The position numbers were made by a program, and so were the translations under genes. A stretch of 47,939 nt of DNA from Secundilactobacillus oryzae JCM 18671. GTDB taxonomy: Bacteria > Bacillota > Bacilli > Lactobacillales > Lactobacillaceae. The stretch covers positions 1-47,939 of the forward strand of contig NZ_BBJM01000012.1 of the NCBI RefSeq assembly GCF_000740055.1, in the 5' to 3' direction. Below are positions 20,096-29,720 of the stretch, piece after piece. The first letter of the stretch is position 1. Each line of letters begins with the position of its first letter. The notes under the pieces are model-generated. The model was given only the letters and a program-made list of their open reading frames with translations. It was not told where the DNA came from and ran no database searches.

Positions 20096-20125
20096 CCAGG
20101 CAGCTGATGGTTGCCTGGCTTTTTT
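20096..20125 (+). terminator. Terminator or attenuator between rfbB and rfbD
   Basis: A perfect 7-bp stem CCAGGCA / TGCCTGG with a nine-base loop is followed by CTTTTTT. The rfbD ribosome site (GGAGGG at 20126-20131) begins right after the T run. This is a textbook intrinsic terminator within what should be one operon. Confidence 0.85.
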
Positions 20126-20138
20126 GGAGGGAATAATC

Positions 20139-20981
20139 ATGATGAAGATTTTAATCACTGGTGCTAATGGTCAGTTGGGAACCGAATTGCGGAACCTGCT
20201 GGATGAACGTGGCGTTGCTTATGATGCCTTTGATACTAAAGATATGGATATTACTGATCAGCAAGCCGTTGACGCGAAGTTCGACGCCTTAAAGCCTACG
20301 GTAGTCTATCACTGTGCGGCCTACACGGCGGTTGATAAGGCCGAAGATGAAGGCAAGCAGGTCAACTGGCGGGTTAACGAAGAAGGTACGCGCAACGTTG
20401 CCGCGGCAGCTAAGCGGGTCGGGGCCAAGCTAGTCTACATCAGTACCGACTATGTATTTGATGGTACCAACTCGGACGAGTACCAAGTTGATGATCCGAC
20501 GAACCCAAAGAATGAGTATGGTAAGGCTAAACTGGCTGGTGAGCGGGCTGTCAAGGAGAAGACGGATGACTACTACATCATCCGGACGTCCTGGGTCTTT
20601 GGAAAGTACGGTAAGAACTTTGTCTACACCATGTTGCGGTTGGCTAAGGACCATGACAAGCTGACGGTGGTTGATGATCAAGTTGGTCGGCCAACCTGGA
20701 CGCGGACCCTGGCGGAGTTCATGACCTACTTGGTTGACCATAAAACGCCATTCGGTATCTACCAACTCTCTAACGAAGGGAGTTGCTCCTGGTATGAATT
20801 CGCTAAGGAAATCCTGAAGAACCAGGATATTGATGTTGCACCAGTACCATCTGAGGCTTACCCGCAGAAGGCTTATCGGCCACGATATTCTATTATGAGC
20901 TTGGACAAGGCTGAGGAAACTGGATTTAGAATTATTAGCTGGCAAGAGGCGCTAAAAGGCTTTTTGAGTCTAAATAACTAG
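20139..20981 (+). CDS. rfbD: dTDP-4-dehydrorhamnose reductase RmlD (copy 1)
   Basis: RmlD performs the last, NAD(P)H-dependent step to dTDP-L-rhamnose. About 280 residues show MMKILITGANGQLGTEL, HCAAYTAVDKAEDE, YISTDYVFDGTN, the YGKAKLAGE form of the YxxxK motif, and VFGKYGKNFVYTML. I chose ATG 20139 (MMKILI) because GGAGGG lies seven bases upstream; an in-frame TTG at 20124 would sit in the T run of the terminator. GC-rich, like rfbC and rfbB. The C-terminal end is immediately followed by the AT-rich edge of an IS30 remnant. A second RmlD lies at 24500-25348 and is less similar than the RmlB pair. Confidence 0.95.
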   Translation: MMKILITGANGQLGTELRNLLDERGVAYDAFDTKDMDITDQQAVDAKFDALKPTVVYHCAAYTAVDKAEDEGKQVNWRVNEEGTRNVAAAAKRVGAKLVYISTDYVFDGTNSDEYQVDDPTNPKNEYGKAKLAGERAVKEKTDDYYIIRTSWVFGKYGKNFVYTMLRLAKDHDKLTVVDDQVGRPTWTRTLAEFMTYLVDHKTPFGIYQLSNEGSCSWYEFAKEILKNQDIDVAPVPSEAYPQKAYRPRYSIMSLDKAEETGFRIISWQEALKGFLSLNN

Positions 20982-21035
20982 TCTTAATCTTATTTGAACT
21001 ATTTGGAGAAGTTATGAATAAGGCAGATTGTAAAA

Positions 21036-22009
21036 TTTAAGTTGAACATTTAAGTGGACAGAAAAACCCATAAAGGTCTTTAATGGTGTTACCACACAAT
21101 CCATTAGAAAGAAGGACCTTGATGAGCACCACTATTTATCATTCCAGAACCGTGTTGTCATTGAAACGCTTCATAATGAAGGACGTTCCTTGCGATACAT
21201 CGCTAACTACTTAGACTTTAGTAAGACCACCATCTTTAACGAACTTCACCGACTAAATGGTGAGTACCAGGCTGAGCTAGCGCAAACTGACTTTGAACGA
21301 AAGGTTAGTCAACGGGGGCGAAAGTCTTCGCTTACTAAAAACCTTAAACACTTGATCGAGGAAAAGATTCAAGTCCAGAAGTGGTCCCCTGAACAAGTTG
21401 CCCATGTGGTGGGGATTGCCTACAAGACGGTCTATAACTGGATTGATCAAGGATGGCTTGATGTACAGCTACCCGATTTGCCTGATCATGGAATTCGTCG
21501 TCATCGTGCTAAAGAAAAGCGTGGTACGTTCAGTCACGGCCGCTCAATTGAGAAGTGTCCTCATAAAGTTGAAACTCGCCAGAAATTCGGCCACTTTGAA
21601 GCTGATACCGTACTTTCTGGTAAACGTAAAGGTCAAGCTGTGGCTACTTTTGTGGAGCGTAAAAGTAGCCTGACAATTGTTAAACGGCTCCATGGTCGCG
21701 ACAGTCAGTCCATGACTCAAGCCGTACTTGAACTAGCTAGTCAACTTCAAGACAAGCTCAAGACGCTTACTGTGGATCATGGTAAAGAGTTCGCTAACTA
21801 CCAGACAATTGAACAGCTAACAGGTACTCAGGTTTATTTTGCCCATGCTTATTCACCACATGAACGCGGTAGTAATGAGAACCGTAACCGAGTTTTGCAA
21901 CGGTTTATTCCCAAGGGACAAGCCATTGAAGAACTAAGTGATTACCAACTGGTTCAAATCAATTGGTATCTGAATTCACGGCCACTTAAATGTCTTAATT
22001 GGCATACAC
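21036..22009 (+). mobile_element. IS30-family element, right end lost to IS256
   Basis: A second, different IS30 type starts at about 21036 (the left border is approximate). It runs to 22009, where an IS256-family element begins within the transposase gene. The right inverted repeat is gone. An inverted repeat at 21073-21086 with 21101-21120 (AAGGTC ... GACCTT; AATGG ... CCATT) covers the transposase ribosome site. Confidence 0.8.
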
Positions 22010-22041
22010 GAGAGCGTAAAATATCTTGTGTAAATGCATAA
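21122..22041 (+). pseudogene. IS30-family transposase, frameshifted and truncated
   Basis: The DDE catalytic core is present: D in GHFEADTVLSG, D in TVDHGKEFANY, E in GSNENRNRVLQRF, ending NSRPLKCLNWHT. The last real IS30 codons lie near 22009. The following RERKISCVNA is IS256 DNA read through. At the 5' end, ATG 21122 is out of frame with the main frame. Adding a single T to the TTT at 21134-21136 gives an unbroken MSTTILSFQNRVVIETLHNE start, so a one-base homopolymer deletion (or sequence error) is the cause. The longest in-frame stretch begins at TTG 21190. The protein is inactive on two counts. Confidence 0.88.
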
Positions 22042-22066
22042 AAGATTTCTGGATTGTATAGAAATA

Positions 22067-22125
22067 GGGAATGCCTTCCCTTATGATATTTAGTAATCAC
22101 AGAAAACATCACAGGAGGCATTCCC
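22067..22125 (+). promoter_or_regulatory. Inverted repeat hiding the IS256 transposase ribosome site
   Basis: GGGAATGCCT (22067-22076) is fully complementary to AGGCATTCCC (22116-22125). The second arm takes in the end of the AGGAGG ribosome site (22113-22118) and stops two bases before ATG 22127. A transcript entering from outside would fold and block translation. Confidence 0.7.
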
Positions 22126-22126
22126 C

Positions 22127-23302
22127 ATGAATGAACTTACCACAGAAATTATCGCTGCACTAGCCCAAAAGCAAGATTTGGACGAAGTTTTTCGTCACCA
22201 CCTAGAAATTGCGATTAACCAGCTGCTTCAAACCGAACTGGCAGAGTTTTTGGGTTACGAACGCTACTCATACGCTTGGATTAACACTGGTAATAACCGC
22301 AACGGCAGTTATGAGCGCTCGTTTGATACGAAGTACGGCCAACTTAACTTAACCATTCCTCGAGATCGCAATGGCCGGTTTGGAAATCATACCTTGCCAG
22401 CCTACGGTCGGCACAGTGATAATTTAGAAACAACGGTCATTCAGTTGTATACCAAGGGAATTACCACTGCTGAAATTGCCGAACTCATTGAGAAAATGTA
22501 CGGTGCTCACTACTCCAAAGCCACGGTTGCCAACATGACTAAAGCCGGCAATGAACAGGTTCAAGCTTTCCAGCAACGTCGACTGGCTTCACAATATGCG
22601 GCCATCTTCTTAGATGCCACTTACTTGCCGTTAAAGCGGGATACTGTTCAAAAAGAAGCCGTTCATATTGCGATTGGCATTCGTCCAGATGGTACGAAAG
22701 AAGTGCTGAACTACCAAGTGGCGCCAACGGAATCGACTGGAATCTGGACTGAACTGCTGGGAACCTTGATCAAGCAGGGCGTTAAAGATGTGCTGTTGTT
22801 TGTGGCCGATGGGTTAGTTGGTTTGGATGAAGGCTTGAATCGGCATTTCCCTAAAGCCAAACGACAACGTTGCCTGGTTCATGTTGGGCGGAATCTGATG
22901 AACAAAGTTCGCGTAAAAGACCGCAAGGCCGTGATCAGTGACTTTAAACAAGTTCATCGGGCCGCCAACCGTGAAGCAGCCGAACTGAAACTGAATGAGT
23001 TCGCCAACAACTGGCATCAGACCTATCCCAAATTAATCAAAGATCTGCTTAAAATGCCGAATTTACTCACTTTCATGGACTTTCCACCAGCTATCCGGCA
23101 ATCACTATACTCCACTAACCTGATTGAGAACTTTAATAAGCATCTCAAGCGCACCACCCACCACAAAGAACAATTTCCAACGGAAGATTCCCTGGATCGC
23201 TTCCTGGTTTCTCAGTTTAATGTTTATAACGAGAAGTCTCTGAAGCGGATCCACCGAGGGTTCAAAGGACTCCAGGACACCTTGGAAGCATCATTTATTT
23301 AA
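22127..23302 (+). CDS. IS256-family (Mutator) transposase
   Basis: This 391-residue DDE transposase moves the element. Motifs of the Mutator-like family are in place: D in FLDATYLPLKRD, the IAIGIRPDGTKEVL strand, the second D in FVADGLVGLDE, KRQRCLVHVGRN, and the glutamate in STNLIENFNKHLKR. Length and ends look complete. The start is ATG 22127 behind AGGAGG, within an inverted repeat likely to limit read-through translation. It is the only transposase in the window that appears intact, so it may be the active agent of the rearrangements nearby. Confidence 0.95.
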   Translation: MNELTTEIIAALAQKQDLDEVFRHHLEIAINQLLQTELAEFLGYERYSYAWINTGNNRNGSYERSFDTKYGQLNLTIPRDRNGRFGNHTLPAYGRHSDNLETTVIQLYTKGITTAEIAELIEKMYGAHYSKATVANMTKAGNEQVQAFQQRRLASQYAAIFLDATYLPLKRDTVQKEAVHIAIGIRPDGTKEVLNYQVAPTESTGIWTELLGTLIKQGVKDVLLFVADGLVGLDEGLNRHFPKAKRQRCLVHVGRNLMNKVRVKDRKAVISDFKQVHRAANREAAELKLNEFANNWHQTYPKLIKDLLKMPNLLTFMDFPPAIRQSLYSTNLIENFNKHLKRTTHHKEQFPTEDSLDRFLVSQFNVYNEKSLKRIHRGFKGLQDTLEASFI

Positions 23303-23340
23303 GTTAGAGGGCATTTCATTTACACAAGATTCTTGACGCT

Positions 23341-23409
23341 ACCGATGCCAACCAACCAACATTTACTGAGTTTGAAAAAGACAATCCATTTGTCTACGGC
23401 GAAATTTAA
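23341..23409 (+). pseudogene. C-terminal remnant of a second rfbC
   Basis: The 22 codons after the IS256 right end translate to TDANQPTFTEFEKDN and then PFVYGEI, followed by TAA. This is the same C-terminus as the complete RmlC at 18439-19020 (AAQPTFTEFEKDNPF...), but with different codons. The rest of the gene, and presumably an rfbA before it, was lost at the IS border. Confidence 0.93.
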
Positions 23410-23418
23410 AAGGGGTAA

Positions 23419-24456
<1,038 letters not shown>

Positions 24457-24499
24457 TTACGGATGACACTGCAAAATTGTTAGAAGTTGAGGTAAACTA

Positions 24500-25348
24500 A
24501 TGAATGACATCCTTATCACCGGCGCACATGGCCAACTAGGAACTGAATTATGTAAATTACTTGATGATGAGCAAATTTCATATGTAGCTACTGGATCTGA
24601 AGAACTTGATATTACGAATACTGGAGCTGTCGAAGCTTTCATTTCCAATCAGCGTCCCAAAGTTATCTATCACTGCGCGGCTTATACAGCTGTTGACGCT
24701 GCAGAGGAAGAACCAGGTAAGTCACTTGATGAAAAAGTGAACGTAGATGGTACTCGGAATGTTGCGATGGCGGCAGAGCAAGTTGGGGCTATACTCGTTT
24801 ATATCAGTACGGATTATGTCTTTGATGGTGAAAATGATCAAGCATACGTTGAAACAGATGAGATTAATCCACAGACTGAGTACGGTCGAACGAAGGCGCT
24901 AGCAGAACAAATTGTCCAAGAGACAATGAGCAAGTTCTATATCATTCGGACTTCGTGGGTTTTTGGTCAGTACGGCAAGAATTTTGTCTATACCATGCTG
25001 AATCTAGCTAAAACGCATGATACTTTAACAGTGGTGGCTGATCAAATTGGTCGTCCAACTTGGACTGATACATTAGCTAAGTTCATGGTCTATGCGGTTA
25101 ATTATAAGATTGACTATGGAATCTATCATTTAAGTAACGACCATCAGGCTAGCTGGTTTGATTTTGCTTCTGCTATTTTGAAAGCGACGTCAACCCAAGT
25201 TAATCCAGTGACTTCAGCTGAGTACCCACAAAAGGCTAAGCGACCTGCTCATTCGGTTCTCTCACTGGAGAAAACGAAAGCCACTGGGTTCAACATTCCA
25301 ACTTGGGAAAGTGCGCTGGAACAAATGATGAGCGACATCAAGGAATAG
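24500..25348 (+). CDS. rfbD: dTDP-4-dehydrorhamnose reductase RmlD (copy 2)
   Basis: This second RmlD of 282 residues has MNDILITGAHGQLGTEL, HCAAYTAVDAAEEE, YISTDYVFDGEN, the YGRTKALAE form of the YxxxK motif, and VFGQYGKNFVYTML. It is plainly a homolog of copy 1 at 20139 but with many substitutions. ATG 24500 follows TTGAGGTAA at 43 bases after rfbB. Unlike copy 1, no terminator separates it from rfbB. It is followed 39 bases later by the LCP gene and may be in one transcript with it. Confidence 0.95.
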   Translation: MNDILITGAHGQLGTELCKLLDDEQISYVATGSEELDITNTGAVEAFISNQRPKVIYHCAAYTAVDAAEEEPGKSLDEKVNVDGTRNVAMAAEQVGAILVYISTDYVFDGENDQAYVETDEINPQTEYGRTKALAEQIVQETMSKFYIIRTSWVFGQYGKNFVYTMLNLAKTHDTLTVVADQIGRPTWTDTLAKFMVYAVNYKIDYGIYHLSNDHQASWFDFASAILKATSTQVNPVTSAEYPQKAKRPAHSVLSLEKTKATGFNIPTWESALEQMMSDIKE

Positions 25349-25387
25349 TTTGGAGTTAAAACTTTTAACATTCAGGGGGCAACCATC

Positions 25388-26467
25388 ATGAATCATCAAC
25401 ATCATAAGGGACACAATCGTAAACGTTTCAGAGCTGGTCGAATTATCCTCGGCATTATTTTAGTTATCCTGATTGCGGTAGGTGCTTTTGCAGCCGTTAA
25501 GTACCATAACTTAAAAAGCGCTGTTAATGATACATACCAAGGAGCCGGAATCAATAAGGCCAGAAATGCGAGTGCATTGTTGCAAAACAAGAGCTCTATT
25601 TCAATCCTATTAATGGGAACTGATACCGGTGCATTAGGTAGATCATATAAAGGTCGAACAGATACGATGATGCTGGTTACAGTTAACCCAAGAACTAAAC
25701 AATCAACCATTACCAGTATTCCTCGTGATACAGGGCTTAGAATTCCTGATTATGAGGATAAGGGGCCACAAAAGATTAACGCTGCTTACTCGTATGGCAG
25801 TGCTGCAACTGCCATAAACTCGGTTCAAGAACTACTAAATGTTCCAATTGACTACTATGCACTCATAAACATGGGTGGCATGGAAAAAGTCGTCAATGCA
25901 GTGGACGGCATTGACATTTCACCAACTCTAAGCTTTGACTATGCTGGTTATTCATTTGAAAAAGGCCAAAAGACTCATATGAACGGCAAGAAAGCCCTAG
26001 CATATGCTCGTATGCGCTATGATGATCCTCAAGGTGATTATGGTCGTCAAACACGTCAACGTGCCGTAATTACAGCTATTTTGGGTAAAGCTGGGTCGAT
26101 TTCAACTCTGCTAAACCAAAAGTTCCTGAATTCATTGTCCAAGCAAATGAAGACTGACTTAACCTTTGCCGATTTAACTGCTTTAGCTAAGGATTACCGC
26201 GATGCTAGAAAGACAGTTAAGGAAACCCATCTCCAAGGAACTGGAAAGATGGTAGACGGTCAAGCCATGGAAATCATTTCTAAGAAGGAATTGCAACGGG
26301 TCACTAATCTGAACCGTGCTAACTTAGGTATGAGTCGCGAAAAAACTGGTTCTGCTGCTTTGACTTTATCTTACATTGCTAAGTTGAATCACAGTTCCAA
26401 GAGTATCAGTAGTACAACTTCAAGCACGACTACTTCAGATACTACAACTACAACACCTGCTTATTAA
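25388..26467 (+). CDS. LytR-CpsA-Psr (LCP) family glycopolymer ligase
   Basis: LCP enzymes transfer undecaprenyl-linked glycopolymers to cell-wall peptidoglycan outside the cell. The 359-residue protein has a basic N-terminus and one transmembrane helix at about 17-37, then the LCP domain: SILLMGTDTGALGR, GRTDTMMLVTVNPRTK, SIPRDTGLRI, and AYARMRYDDPQGDYGRQTRQ with the conserved arginines. The C-terminal tail is rich in serine and threonine. It follows a GGGGG-type site before ATG 25388 and closes the EPS island, ahead of a terminator. It most likely anchors the EPS or another wall polymer. Family is certain; the precise substrate is inferred. Confidence 0.93.
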   Translation: MNHQHHKGHNRKRFRAGRIILGIILVILIAVGAFAAVKYHNLKSAVNDTYQGAGINKARNASALLQNKSSISILLMGTDTGALGRSYKGRTDTMMLVTVNPRTKQSTITSIPRDTGLRIPDYEDKGPQKINAAYSYGSAATAINSVQELLNVPIDYYALINMGGMEKVVNAVDGIDISPTLSFDYAGYSFEKGQKTHMNGKKALAYARMRYDDPQGDYGRQTRQRAVITAILGKAGSISTLLNQKFLNSLSKQMKTDLTFADLTALAKDYRDARKTVKETHLQGTGKMVDGQAMEIISKKELQRVTNLNRANLGMSREKTGSAALTLSYIAKLNHSSKSISSTTSSTTTSDTTTTTPAY

Positions 26468-26474
26468 TATTTCC

Positions 26475-26515
26475 AACGTCCACTACAGTCGTAGCGGGCG
26501 TTTTTCTTATAATAA
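26475..26515 (+). terminator. Rho-independent terminator ending the EPS island
   Basis: The hairpin AACGTCCACTAC / GTAGCGGGCGTT has one G-U pair and one mismatch, a four-base loop, and a T run (TTTTTCTT). It lies just after the LCP gene. Confidence 0.8.
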
Positions 26516-26539
26516 ACCATTAAATTCCTGACAATTAAA

Positions 26540-26568
26540 TTGTCTTTTAGCACTCGTTTTGGTAGAGT
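26540..26568 (+). promoter_or_regulatory. Probable promoter of xerC-hslV-hslU
   Basis: TTGTCT (26540-26545), 17 bases, TAGAGT (26563-26568), 30 bases before the xerC start. Moderate matches to the sigma-A boxes, in the only gap before the operon. Confidence 0.5.
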
Positions 26569-26598
26569 GACAGTGTCGCAAGAAAAGGGTGAAAGAAC

Positions 26599-27507
26599 TT
26601 GGAAAAAGAAGTATCGCTGTTTAAGGAATACCTCGTGGACGAACGGCAGTATTCCGATGAAACCGTCAAAGCCTATTTGTCGGACATTCGGGAATTCAGT
26701 GAATTCATGAAGGAGACGGGGGACTTCACCTCGTTTGATAAAGTGGCTACGCTAGATGTTCAGGTGTTTTTGAGTCATTTGTACAACTTGAACGAAGCCC
26801 GGACGACAATTATTCGTAAGGTTTCCAGCCTGCGCTCGTTTTATAACTTCATGGTTCGTGAAGATTTGGTGGCGGATAATCCCTTCGAGTACGTATCGAT
26901 TAAGAAGCACGAGAAGGCGTTACCACGATTCTTCTACGAAAAGGAAATGAACGCGCTGTTTGCGGCCGCTAAATCAGGTGACAATGAACAGCTGAATCTA
27001 CGTGATTCGGCATTGCTAGAGACGCTATACGGCACCGGTATGCGGGTGAGTGAGTGTGCAGGATTGACGCTTTCTGACGTTGATTTTAACGTCAAGATGA
27101 TGTTAGTCCGTGGGAAGGGTAAGAAGGAGCGCTATATTCCGTTTGGCAATTACGACAAGCAGGCGCTCCAGGACTATTTAACCCAAACTCGCGAACCCCT
27201 GATGCAGAAGTATCACAAAACGCATGATGTTGTATTTGTAAACCATTACGGCGATCCGATTACATCAACAGGAATCGAGTACATCTTGAATCGCATCATC
27301 GAACGCAGCAGTTTAACGGCGGATATTCATCCCCACATGTTACGGCACACGTTTGCCACGCATTTGCTTAATCGGGGAGCTGACTTACGAACGGTTCAGG
27401 AACTCCTTGGGCACAGTAGTTTATCGACCACTCAGATTTACACTCACGTGACTCGTGACCATTTGCAACGCGATTATCGCAAGTTCTTTCCTCGCTCGAC
27501 TAAATAA
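26599..27507 (+). CDS. xerC: Tyrosine recombinase XerC (CodV)
   Basis: XerC acts with a partner recombinase at dif to resolve chromosome dimers. The 302 residues have the SAM-like N-terminal domain, then the catalytic domain with R149 (GTGMRVSE), K173 (RGKGKKER), H246 and R249 (HPHMLRHTFATHLL), H272 (LLGHSSLSTTQ) and nucleophile Y281. The start is TTG 26599, eight bases after a GGGTGAAAG site. Position just before hslV and hslU is the conserved codV-clpQ-clpY arrangement of Firmicutes, which supports a housekeeping XerC rather than a mobile-element integrase. It lies directly after the EPS island. Confidence 0.94.
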   Translation: MEKEVSLFKEYLVDERQYSDETVKAYLSDIREFSEFMKETGDFTSFDKVATLDVQVFLSHLYNLNEARTTIIRKVSSLRSFYNFMVREDLVADNPFEYVSIKKHEKALPRFFYEKEMNALFAAAKSGDNEQLNLRDSALLETLYGTGMRVSECAGLTLSDVDFNVKMMLVRGKGKKERYIPFGNYDKQALQDYLTQTREPLMQKYHKTHDVVFVNHYGDPITSTGIEYILNRIIERSSLTADIHPHMLRHTFATHLLNRGADLRTVQELLGHSSLSTTQIYTHVTRDHLQRDYRKFFPRSTK

Positions 27508-27531
27508 TTAAAATGAATTGGAGATGGCAAC

Positions 27532-28074
27532 ATGCCAGTAAAATTTGAAGCAACTACGATTGTGGCCGTACGTCATAATGGTCAAAACGCCATGGCTGGT
27601 GACGGTCAAGTCACGATGGGCGAAAAAGTGATTATGAAGGGCACCGCCAAAAAGGTTCGTCGAATCTATAATGATAAGGTCATTGTCGGTTTCGCCGGCA
27701 GCGTCGCTGACGCCTTTAACCTGGAAGAAAAATTTGAAAAGAGTTTGAACGAATACAGTGGCAACCTTGAAAGAGCTGCTGTGGAACTCGCTCAAGAATG
27801 GCGTTCAGACGCTAATTTACAAAAACTAGAAGCTTTACTAATCGTTATGGACGAAAAGGACATGTTACTTGTCTCTGGTTCCGGTGAAGTCATCGCGCCA
27901 GATGATGACATTCTCGCTATCGGATCTGGTGGTAACTTTGCCTTAGCTGCGGCTAAAGCGATGCACCACCACGCCAAGGATATGTCAGCTAAGGAAATCG
28001 CTGAAAATGCGATTAACATTGCCGGTAGCATCGATATTTTCACTAACCAAAACATTATTTCGGAAAGCTTTTAA
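27532..28074 (+). CDS. hslV: ATP-dependent protease subunit HslV (ClpQ)
   Basis: HslV is the proteolytic subunit of the HslUV two-ring protease. The 180-residue protein is of the proteasome beta type. After a short propeptide MPVKFEA the mature chain would begin with threonine 8 ([11 protein letters not shown]), the catalytic N-terminal nucleophile. [23 protein letters not shown] and [16 protein letters not shown] are family blocks. GGAGATGG precedes ATG 27532. It lies 24 bases after xerC and 14 before hslU, one operon. Confidence 0.95.
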   Translation: MPVKFEATTIVAVRHNGQNAMAGDGQVTMGEKVIMKGTAKKVRRIYNDKVIVGFAGSVADAFNLEEKFEKSLNEYSGNLERAAVELAQEWRSDANLQKLEALLIVMDEKDMLLVSGSGEVIAPDDDILAIGSGGNFALAAAKAMHHHAKDMSAKEIAENAINIAGSIDIFTNQNIISESF

Positions 28075-28088
28075 CGGGAGGAACCGCA

Positions 28089-29501
28089 ATGGAATCAGTA
28101 GATAAAACACCCAAACAGATTGTTGAATTACTCGACCAGTACGTGATTGGTCAAAACGCCGCCAAGAAGGCGATTGCGGTTGCGTTGAGAAACCGATACC
28201 GCCGCATGCAGCTTGCTGCCGACATGCAAGAAGAAATCACCCCTAAAAACATGTTAATGATTGGACCTACCGGGGTCGGTAAAACGGAATTGGCCCGTCG
28301 TTTGGCTAAAATCGTTTCTGCACCATTCGTCAAGGTTGAAGCCACCAAGTTTACCGAAGTTGGTTACGTTGGTGGAGACGTCGAATCAATGGTTAGAAAC
28401 CTAGTTGACGTCGCCGTTAACATGCAAAAGGAACTACAATACGCCAGTGTTCGTCCGGATGCTGTTCGGGCAGCTGACAAGCGTTTGGTCAAGCTTCTAG
28501 CCCCTGGCATCAAAAAGGAGAAAAAGGGCAACGACCTCCAAAACATGATGAGCATGTTGACTAATTTGCAAAACGGCAAGGTACCTGAGATGCCAGAAGA
28601 AGAGAGCGAAACGGTTACGGACGAGATTCGTAACCAACGCCTATCAATCGCCGACCAATTGGCCAAGGGCCTCTTAGAAACTCGCGAAGTGACCATCGAC
28701 ATGGATGATCCTAACCAAGGTGCCATGGGCAATAACAACATGATGAACCAAATGGGTATCGATTTGAACCAAACCCTGTCCCAGATGATGCCTAAGAAAC
28801 GGGTACAGCGGACGATGCCCGTTAAGGAAGCACGGGAAGTCTTGGTAAAGGAAGAATCTGCCAAGTTAGTTAACGATGCGGATATCTACCATGAGGCTAT
28901 TCAACTTGCTCAAGACTCCGGTATTATCTTCATCGACGAGATCGATAAGATTACTTCTAAGTCGAAGCAAAACAGTGGCGAGGTTTCCCGTGAAGGGGTT
29001 CAACGCGATATTTTACCAATCGTTGAAGGCACTCAAGTGCAAACGAAGTATGGTACAGTGGATACCAACCATATCCTATTTATCGCATCGGGGGCCTTTG
29101 CCGAGAGCAAGCCTAGCGATTTAATTGCCGAACTTCAAGGTCGTTTCCCAATTCGGGTGGAACTGGATAGTTTGACTAAGGATGATTTTGTGCGAATCTT
29201 GACTGAACCAAGCAACGCACTGATTAAGCAATACATTGCCTTAATCGGTACGGATAACATCAAGGTGACGTTCACTATGGAAGCCATTAACCGAATTGCC
29301 GAGTTGGCAACAGAACTCAACCGTGAGAACCAAAATATTGGAGCGCGTCGTTTGCACACAGTACTGGAAAAGCTCCTCGAAGATATTTTATTTGAAGGCC
29401 CTGACATGCAAATGGGTGAGATCACGATTACTGAAAGCTACGTCAATGACAAGATTGGCAACATTGTTCAGGATAAGGATCTTTCGCGTTATATTTTATA
29501 G
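28089..29501 (+). CDS. hslU: ATP-dependent protease ATPase subunit HslU (ClpY)
   Basis: HslU is the AAA+ unfoldase that feeds HslV. The 470 residues have Walker A GPTGVGKTELARRLA (59-73), the pore motif region EVGYVGGDVESMVR, an intermediate I-domain (about 110-240, charged and Met/Asn-rich), Walker B IIFIDEIDKI at about 279-288, and the sensor GARRLHTVLEKLLED. The C-terminus DLSRYIL is the tail that docks into HslV. A CGGGAGG site precedes ATG 28089. The next codY gene found in Bacillus-type operons is absent; a structured repeat and terminator follow instead. Confidence 0.96.
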   Translation: MESVDKTPKQIVELLDQYVIGQNAAKKAIAVALRNRYRRMQLAADMQEEITPKNMLMIGPTGVGKTELARRLAKIVSAPFVKVEATKFTEVGYVGGDVESMVRNLVDVAVNMQKELQYASVRPDAVRAADKRLVKLLAPGIKKEKKGNDLQNMMSMLTNLQNGKVPEMPEEESETVTDEIRNQRLSIADQLAKGLLETREVTIDMDDPNQGAMGNNNMMNQMGIDLNQTLSQMMPKKRVQRTMPVKEAREVLVKEESAKLVNDADIYHEAIQLAQDSGIIFIDEIDKITSKSKQNSGEVSREGVQRDILPIVEGTQVQTKYGTVDTNHILFIASGAFAESKPSDLIAELQGRFPIRVELDSLTKDDFVRILTEPSNALIKQYIALIGTDNIKVTFTMEAINRIAELATELNRENQNIGARRLHTVLEKLLEDILFEGPDMQMGEITITESYVNDKIGNIVQDKDLSRYIL

Positions 29502-29511
29502 TCAAAAAGTT

Positions 29512-29620
29512 GTGACAGAAGTTGGGTAGTTTCTGAGCACTAACCTAGATTGGCGAATAATTCGTTCCTGGAATTGTTCGTTAATCGTAGTTAGGCGGAA
29601 GAAATTAACTTCTGGAACAC
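29512..29620. repeat. 109-nt multi-segment palindromic element of unknown function
   Basis: The two halves pair over almost the whole length in ordered segments. These are GTG (29512) with CAC, CAGAAGTT (29516-29523) with AACTTCTG (29608-29615), TTTCT (29530-29534) with AGAAA (29600-29604), CTAA-C-CTA (29540-29547) with TAGTTAG, GATT with AATC, CGAA with TTCG, and AATT with AATT, around a nine-base loop (29563-29571). It lies between the hslU stop and the hslU terminator and has no open frame. It could be a small structured RNA, a mRNA 3' element or a MITE-like intergenic repeat. I cannot name a family. Confidence 0.7.
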
Positions 29621-29635
29621 GATTAGAACGTAAGA

Positions 29636-29675
29636 AGAGGATGTCCAAAATTTACTTTTGGCGCATCCTCTTTTT
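29636..29675 (+). terminator. Rho-independent terminator after hslU
   Basis: The arms AGAGGATGTCC and GGCGCATCCTCT pair over an 11-base loop, followed by TTTTT. It closes the xerC-hslVU transcript downstream of the palindromic element. Confidence 0.85.
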
Positions 29676-29720
29676 CGTGAGTATGGTAAGCTAAGAGAAA
29701 AGCAATCGGAGGTTTAGGTC

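Larger units (their letters stand above)
22010..23340 (+). mobile_element. Complete IS256-family insertion sequence
   Basis: Imperfect terminal inverted repeats share AGCGT and ATCTTGTGTAAATG (left end 22010-22037; right end about 23310-23340) and flank one intact transposase gene. The same left end occurs alone at 10631-10696. There is no 8-bp target duplication: the left flank is IS30 and the right flank is an rfbC fragment. The element therefore sits at a rearrangement border. The exact outer limits are uncertain by about three bases. Confidence 0.9.

Noticed and set aside
23341-23409. Separate small gene after IS256
   Set aside because: The frame has no start and equals the RmlC C-terminus, so it is a remnant.
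26599-27507. Tyrosine recombinase as an integrase of the EPS island
   Set aside because: It is in the conserved operon with hslV and hslU and has XerC-type sequence; no attachment-site repeats were seen around the island.
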